From contig JBJOQW010000027.1 of assembly GCA_046049665.1 (NCBI GenBank), positions 1 through 19,596 of the forward strand: 19,596 nt of DNA, written 5' to 3'. The notes below the pieces were generated by a model, which made no database searches, had not been told where the DNA came from, and saw only the letters and a program-made list of their open reading frames with translations. The position numbers and the translations under genes were made by a program. This DNA comes from JAAFHS01 sp046049665. Lineage in GTDB: Bacteria > Pseudomonadota > Alphaproteobacteria > Rhodobacterales > Rhodobacteraceae. Of the stretch, positions 15,294-19,596 are shown one piece after another (positions within the stretch are counted from its first letter, which is position 1; each line of letters begins with the position of its first letter).

Positions 15294-16310
15294 ATGAACC
15301 TGATTGCCGAACCCGAAAATCGCCCCACACTGAAAACCATCGCACAGGAAACCGGGCTTGCCATCGCCACCGTCAGCCGAGCGCTGAAGGATGCGCCTGA
15401 TATCGGTGAGGCGACGAAAGCGCGCGTGCGCGAGGCGGCAACGCGCCTTGGTTACCGCCCCAATCGCGCAGGCGTGCGCCTGCGGACGGGCAAGACCAAT
15501 GTGATCGCACTTGTGCTGTCGACCGAGGCGGATGTGATGAACCACACCTCGCGGCTGATTTCATCGCTCGCGCATGGCTTGCGCGGCACGTCCTATCACC
15601 TTGTGATGATGCCATTTTTTCCGGACGAAGACCCGATGACGCCGATCCGCTATCTGGTGGAAACGGGTTCGGCCGATGGCGTGATTCTGAACCAGACCAC
15701 AGCGGACGATCCGCGCGTGCACTACCTGCATCAGCATCATGTGCCTTTTGCCACGCATGGGCGCACGGAAACCGGCATCGAACATGCCTATTTCGATTTT
15801 GACAACACGGCCTTCAGTACGCTTGGGGTGCGGGCTTTGGCGGCACGCGGGCGCAAGAAGCTGCTGCTGATCGCGCCTCCGCGGGCGCATTGCTATGCGG
15901 TGCATATGGTTGCGGGTTTCAAGGCTGAGGCTGCGCGCCTTGGTCTGGCGCATGAGGTGATAGGCGATGTCACCAGTGACAGTGGCGCAGTGGCGATCGA
16001 GGCTGCATTGACGCGCCGCATGCAGGGGGCATCCGCGCCCGATGGTATCATCTGCGGGTCAACGACGGCTGCGATGGCGGCCGTGATGGGGGCTGAAATC
16101 GCGGGCTTGCACATCGGTGTGCAGTTTGACGTGGTTGCCAAAGAGGCGATCCCGTTCCTGCAGCGGTTCCGGCCGGAAATGATCGTGCTGCATGAAAACG
16201 TCGACCGCGCAGGGGCACATCTGGCCCGCGCCATCATCACCGCCATCGAACATCCGGGCAGCCCTGTTGCGCAAGCGCTGGACTGCCCGCAGGATTTGCC
16301 AATCGTGTGA
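15294..16310 (+). CDS. LacI-family transcriptional regulator of the sugar locus
   Basis: The 338-residue protein has an N-terminal LacI helix-turn-helix (TLKTIAQETGLAIATVSRAL, 12-31) and hinge helix region (RPNRAGVRLRTGKT, 55-68, with Leu63 placed to intercalate at a central CG), then a periplasmic-binding-like ligand domain (about 70-330). It should repress the divergent ABC/glycosidase operon and its own unit by binding the AACGTT palindromes until an inducer sugar accumulates. The ATG at 15294 follows GGAGG at good spacing and puts the HTH at the usual place. The open frame continues upstream to 15129, but that segment is cysteine/arginine-rich, unlike any LacI protein, and is leader DNA. 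It heads a three-gene plus-strand unit. Confidence 0.93.
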   Translation: MNLIAEPENRPTLKTIAQETGLAIATVSRALKDAPDIGEATKARVREAATRLGYRPNRAGVRLRTGKTNVIALVLSTEADVMNHTSRLISSLAHGLRGTSYHLVMMPFFPDEDPMTPIRYLVETGSADGVILNQTTADDPRVHYLHQHHVPFATHGRTETGIEHAYFDFDNTAFSTLGVRALAARGRKKLLLIAPPRAHCYAVHMVAGFKAEAARLGLAHEVIGDVTSDSGAVAIEAALTRRMQGASAPDGIICGSTTAAMAAVMGAEIAGLHIGVQFDVVAKEAIPFLQRFRPEMIVLHENVDRAGAHLARAIITAIEHPGSPVAQALDCPQDLPIV

Positions 16311-16315
16311 ACATG

Positions 16316-16332
16316 CGGCCCCATGCGGGCCG
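16316..16332 (+). other. Short intercistronic hairpin after the LacI-type gene
   Basis: CGGCCC and GGGCCG form a six-pair stem around a five-base loop, between the regulator stop (16310) and the next ribosome-binding site. There is no T-run. It may mark the mRNA end or damp read-through; the assignment is tentative. Confidence 0.35.
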
Positions 16333-16350
16333 ATCTGGGGGGACAACACA

Positions 16351-17406
16351 ATGAAGACGATCAAGGGTCCGGCGCTGTTTCTGGCGCAATTCGCGGGTGA
16401 CGCAGCACCGTTCAATTCATGGGACAGCATCACCGCATGGGCAGCCGATTGCGGCTATATGGGCGTGCAGGTGCCCAGCTGGGATGGGCGCTTGTTCGAT
16501 TTGGACAAGGCGGCAGCTTCCAAGACCTATTGCGATGATTTCAAGGGTATCGCCGCCAAGCACGGCATCGAAGTCACCGAACTGTCGACCCACCTGCAGG
16601 GCCAGCTTGTGGCCGTGCACCCGGCCTATGATGATGCGTTTGATGGCTTTGCCGCACCCGCCGTGCGTGGCAACCCCAAGGCGCGGCAGGCCTGGGCGGT
16701 GGATCAGGTGAAAAAGGCGCTGACGGCGTCAAAGAACCTTGGGCTGACGGCGCATGCAACCTTTTCGGGCGCTTTGGCTTGGCCCTATATCTACCCGTGG
16801 CCACAGCGCCCTGCGGGCCTTGTGGAAACCGCGTTCGATGAACTCGCCGCCCGCTGGCTGCCCATTCTGAACCATGCCGAGGACTGCGGCGTGGATGTCT
16901 GCTATGAGATTCACCCCGGTGAAGACCTGCATGATGGCATTTCGTTCGAAATGTTCCTGGACCGCGTCAAAGGCCACAACCGCGCCAACATGCTGTATGA
17001 CCCCAGCCATTATGTCCTGCAACACCTTGATTACCTTGATCATATCGACATCTACCATGACCGCATCAAGATGTTCCACGTCAAGGATGCCGAGTTGAAC
17101 CCCACGGGCCGCCAGGGCGTGTATGGCGGGTTCCAACCTTGGGTCAACCGCGCGGGCCGCTTCCGCAGCCCGGGTGACGGGCAGGTGGATTTTGGCGGCA
17201 TCTTTTCAAAACTCACGCAATACGGCTTTGATGGCTGGGCCGTGGTGGAATGGGAATGCTGCCTGAAACACCCCGAGGATGGCGCGCGTGAAGGTGCGGC
17301 CTTTGTGGATGCGCATATCATTCGCGTCACCGAAAAGGCCTTTGATGACTTTGCCGATGGGGGCACAGACATGGCCGCCAACCGCCGCATGCTGGGGATT
17401 TCGTAA
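16351..17406 (+). CDS. TIM-barrel sugar isomerase/epimerase, AP-endonuclease-2 fold (second copy)
   Basis: The 351-residue protein is about 100 residues longer than, and not closely similar to, the other barrel enzyme here. Likely metal ligands are Glu186 (CYEIHPGED), Asp217 (LYDPSHYVL), His243 (MFHVKDAEL) and Glu300 (AVVEWECC). A long loop, GVYGGFQPWVNRAGRFRSPGDG (roughly 256-277), lies between the last two and is typical of a group of sugar epimerases/isomerases found next to Gfo/Idh/MocA genes. GGGGGGA precedes the ATG at 16351 by about eight bases; an upstream in-frame extension to 16192 overlaps the regulator and is rejected. The stop TAA shares its last base with the ATG of the following dehydrogenase, so the two are coupled. 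Substrate unknown, presumably a keto or aldose derivative of the imported sugar. Confidence 0.88.
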   Translation: MKTIKGPALFLAQFAGDAAPFNSWDSITAWAADCGYMGVQVPSWDGRLFDLDKAAASKTYCDDFKGIAAKHGIEVTELSTHLQGQLVAVHPAYDDAFDGFAAPAVRGNPKARQAWAVDQVKKALTASKNLGLTAHATFSGALAWPYIYPWPQRPAGLVETAFDELAARWLPILNHAEDCGVDVCYEIHPGEDLHDGISFEMFLDRVKGHNRANMLYDPSHYVLQHLDYLDHIDIYHDRIKMFHVKDAELNPTGRQGVYGGFQPWVNRAGRFRSPGDGQVDFGGIFSKLTQYGFDGWAVVEWECCLKHPEDGAREGAAFVDAHIIRVTEKAFDDFADGGTDMAANRRMLGIS

Positions 17407-18581
17407 TGCCGATTGATGCCGCACATACTGCCCGCAGCCCCCGTATCCGTCTTGGCATGGTGGGGGGTGGCCAAGGGGCCTTTATCGGTGCCGTGCACCG
17501 CATCGCCGCGCGGATTGATGATCAGTATGAACTGGTTGCGGGGTGTTTTTCATCAACGCCGGAAAAGTCGCGCGCGAGTGCGGCTGATCTGGGGCTGGAC
17601 CCTGCCCGCGCCTATGGCAGCTTTGCCGAAATGGCAAGCCGCGAGGCGCGCAAGAAGGACGGGATCGAGGCGGTGGCGATTGTCACGCCCAACCACATGC
17701 ACGCACCCGTGGCGGTAGAGTTCCTGAAGCGCGGCATCCATGTGATCTGCGACAAGCCGCTGACAGCGACCCTGCCCGAAGCGAAGAAACTGGCCAAGGC
17801 GGCGGCGGCCAGCAAGGCGATCTTTGCGCTGACGCATAACTACACGGGCTATCCGATGGTGCGGCAAGCCAAGGCCATGATCGCAGCAGGTGAGTTGGGC
17901 GATATTCGATTAGTGCAAGTGGAATACGCGCAGGACTGGCTGACCAATGATCTGGAAAGCACGGGGCAGAAACAAGCGGGCTGGCGCACGGACCCCAACC
18001 AATCGGGCGCAGGTGGCAGCACGGGTGATATCGGCACGCATGCCTTCAACCTTGCGTCTTTCGTGTCGGGGCTGACGCTGGAAAGCCTTGCGGCCGATCT
18101 GCAAAGTTTTGTGCCGGGGCGCCGCGTGGATGACAACGGCCATGTGATGATGCGCTTTCAGGGTGGCGCGCGGGGGATGCTGTGGTGTTCGCAGGTGGCA
18201 CCCGGCAACGAAAACGCGCTGCGGCTGCGTGTGTATGGCACGAAGGCGGGGATTGAATGGGCGCAGGAAGACCCGAATTACCTGTGGTTCTGCCGTCTGG
18301 GTGAGCCGAAGCAGCTGATCACGCGCGGCGGGGCGGGGGCGAATGCGGCAGCGGCGCGCATGACGCGCATCCCGCCGGGCCACCCGGAAGGCTATCTGGA
18401 AGGGTTCGCGAATATCTATGCCGAAGCTGCGCGGGCGATCATTGCGCGCCGCACGGGGGCCATGCTGGATGCAGAAGTCACCTTCCCGGGTATTGCGGAA
18501 GGCCTGCAGGGCGTGGCCTTTGTGGATGCTTGCGTGCGATCATCGCGACGCAACGGGGCGTGGACGAAACTGGCGCTTTAG
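17406..18581 (+). CDS. Gfo/Idh/MocA-family NAD(P)-dependent sugar dehydrogenase (second copy)
   Basis: A 391-residue dehydrogenase with Rossmann motif GMVGGGQGAFIG (17-28), family lysine in CDKPL (Lys117) and the canonical D-x-G-x-H as DIGTH (Asp208, His212). It thus differs from the other dehydrogenase of the locus, which has tyrosine in the last position. THNYTGYPMVRQAK and GAGGSTGDIGTHAFNLASF mark a subgroup that commonly sits beside TIM-barrel isomerases in alphaproteobacteria. It starts at the ATG overlapping the previous stop (TAATG) and ends seven bases before the large inverted repeat. It probably oxidises a sugar or glycoside, or reduces the keto product of the paired barrel enzyme; direction and substrate are not readable. 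Confidence 0.9.
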   Translation: MPIDAAHTARSPRIRLGMVGGGQGAFIGAVHRIAARIDDQYELVAGCFSSTPEKSRASAADLGLDPARAYGSFAEMASREARKKDGIEAVAIVTPNHMHAPVAVEFLKRGIHVICDKPLTATLPEAKKLAKAAAASKAIFALTHNYTGYPMVRQAKAMIAAGELGDIRLVQVEYAQDWLTNDLESTGQKQAGWRTDPNQSGAGGSTGDIGTHAFNLASFVSGLTLESLAADLQSFVPGRRVDDNGHVMMRFQGGARGMLWCSQVAPGNENALRLRVYGTKAGIEWAQEDPNYLWFCRLGEPKQLITRGGAGANAAAARMTRIPPGHPEGYLEGFANIYAEAARAIIARRTGAMLDAEVTFPGIAEGLQGVAFVDACVRSSRRNGAWTKLAL

Positions 18582-18587
18582 GCGGAG

Positions 18588-18661
18588 CCGCTCATCCCGC
18601 CCTTGCGGTTGGTCTCCGCTGTGTGCCGCGCGAAGACCAACCGCAAGGGCGGGATGAGCGG
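18588..18661. repeat. Perfect 28-bp inverted repeat with 18-nt loop between convergent genes
   Basis: The left arm (18588-18615, beginning CCGCTCATCCCGCCC) and right arm (18634-18661, ending GGGCGGGATGAGCGG) are exact reverse complements over all 28 bases; a further G-U pair is possible at the base. The loop is 18 nt. It begins seven bases after the dehydrogenase stop and ends 11 bases before the Nudix stop, so it lies at two 3' ends and would fold in either transcript. It most likely acts as a bidirectional transcript-end structure, but no T-run follows on either strand and the stem is far longer than an ordinary intrinsic terminator. Confidence 0.9.
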
Positions 18662-18672
18662 TCTGCAAAAGG

Positions 18673-19596
18673 CTAGGCGCGCAGTCGATTGCGCTCGCGC
18701 TGCAACCAAAGGCCGGTCAACAGCAAAGGGGCGTTGTTCACTTCGCCGCTGGCCATTAGCTGTGCGAAATCATCAAAAGACAGCCGATGGCCGCGAATAT
18801 CCTCGGCCTCACCCTCTACCCCGAACACGCCTTCGACGCCTTCGGGCAGGTCGGTCAGGGCGACATAGGAATAAAGGTACTCGGCCTTGGCCCCCGGCGT
18901 CGGATAGTAGCCGCCGACAAATTCCATGGCACCGAGCTTTAGCCCCGCCTCTTCCACTGCTTCGCGCCGTGCCGCCTGTTCTGGCGTCTCGCCCGCATCA
19001 ATCCGGCCCGCAATCGCCTCGAGCGACCAAGGCTGCGCATCGCCGCGCGCAAAGGGGCCGGGGCGGAATTGTTCGATCAGCAGGACCACATCGCGCTGCG
19101 GATCATAGGGCAGCACGGTGACGGCATCGCCCGAAATGAACACCGCCCGGTTGACCTGCGGGCTGAGCGTTCCGTCAAAACGCCGGAACTGCAGGTCATA
19201 TTCCTCGACCGCGAAAAACCGCGCATAGGGGGTTCGGCGTGCAGCCACCGGCACGTCACCCGGCTGCATCGCATGGCGCTGCTGCGCAGGACCGCCCGCC
19301 GCTGCCCGCACGCGCGATGCGCCCCGCACCAGCATCAGGGGATAGCGCGCCAGCATTTGTTCCGGGCTGTGCTGGCCGAACAACCCCATCACATCACGCG
19401 CCGTTTGTGTGACGATCTCGCTTTGCGTTTCCTGCCAGCTGGCCAATCTCCAGTCACCATCCGCCTGCCATTGGCCAGGCCGGGGCACATAGACGCGCGC
19501 CAGCACCGGGGCGGGTGCCAACACGGTCAGGTCTTGCGTGTCAAAGGCAAAACCGGCCTCATAGTAATCAAGCCGGGTCACCTCATCATCGGTCAG
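18673..19596 (-). CDS. Nudix hydrolase, ADP-ribose pyrophosphatase (NudF) type with cyclotransferase-like N-terminus (5' end beyond window)
   Basis: The frame is open from the right edge, giving 307 visible residues; the true start lies outside. The visible N-terminal part (LTDDEVTRLDYYEAGFAF) looks like the end of a gamma-glutamylcyclotransferase/AIG2-like domain. The Nudix domain (about 145-295 of the fragment) carries a complete Nudix box, G197 to L219, reading GRIDAGETPEQAARREAVEE then AGL. EQFRPGPFA and GGYYPTPGAKAEYLYSYVA match ADP-ribose pyrophosphatases of the NudF type, which split ADP-ribose to AMP and ribose 5-phosphate. The fusion recalls TrgB, named for tellurite resistance in Rhodobacter sphaeroides; that link is from memory. 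The GTG at 19581 is internal to the cyclotransferase part and not the start. It is convergent with the sugar locus and probably unrelated to it. Confidence 0.88.
   Translation of the reverse strand: MTDDEVTRLDYYEAGFAFDTQDLTVLAPAPVLARVYVPRPGQWQADGDWRLASWQETQSEIVTQTARDVMGLFGQHSPEQMLARYPLMLVRGASRVRAAAGGPAQQRHAMQPGDVPVAARRTPYARFFAVEEYDLQFRRFDGTLSPQVNRAVFISGDAVTVLPYDPQRDVVLLIEQFRPGPFARGDAQPWSLEAIAGRIDAGETPEQAARREAVEEAGLKLGAMEFVGGYYPTPGAKAEYLYSYVALTDLPEGVEGVFGVEGEAEDIRGHRLSFDDFAQLMASGEVNNAPLLLTGLWLQRERNRLRA

Noticed and set aside
16192..16350. N-terminal extension of the second barrel enzyme into the regulator gene
   Set aside because: It runs antagonistically in another frame of the regulator; the ATG at 16351 has a strong ribosome-binding site.

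Overview
The window looks like chromosome from an alphaproteobacterium, most likely of the Rhodobacteraceae (Rhodobacter/Roseobacter relatives). The grounds are GC-rich coding DNA, the codon style, a TrgB-like Nudix protein at the right edge, and a typical alphaproteobacterial sugar ABC-transporter operon. This placement is inferred from protein character; there is no rRNA or other marker gene here. Coding density is high, and I saw no tRNA, insertion sequence, CRISPR array or phage gene.

Left block (1-4102): surface-polysaccharide precursor genes. On the minus strand a CapE/WbjB/FnlA-type UDP-GlcNAc dehydratase/epimerase overlaps, by the four bases ATGA, a CapF/WbjC/FnlB-type reductase that runs off the left edge. 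These are the first two steps towards UDP-N-acetyl-L-fucosamine. Divergent from them, across a 314-bp gap with no convincing signal, is a full-length membrane-anchored WbpM/PglF/CapD-type 4,6-dehydratase.

Middle block (4145-18581): a carbohydrate import and breakdown locus built on two divergent transcription units. The long minus-strand unit reads, in order: periplasmic binding protein, two permeases, ATPase, GH2 beta-mannosidase, TIM-barrel sugar isomerase/epimerase, Gfo/Idh/MocA dehydrogenase, GH43 beta-xylosidase-like enzyme and GntR/FCD regulator. The plus-strand unit reads: LacI-family regulator, a second TIM-barrel isomerase/epimerase, and a second Gfo/Idh/MocA dehydrogenase. Between them lie AACGTT-centred palindromes, including a perfect 14-bp one, placed over the likely minus-strand promoter; they are the probable operators of the LacI protein. 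Neither glycosidase has a signal peptide, so the picture is import of a small oligosaccharide or glycoside followed by cytoplasmic cleavage. No kinase, aldolase or classical aldose isomerase is present. Instead there are two dehydrogenase plus TIM-barrel pairs, which suggests an oxidative (for example 3-keto-sugar) route. This is the most interesting feature of the window.

Right block (18582-19596): a perfect 28-bp inverted repeat with an 18-nt loop sits between the convergent ends of the sugar locus and a Nudix hydrolase (ADP-ribose pyrophosphatase type with a cyclotransferase-like N-terminal part), whose 5' end lies beyond the window.
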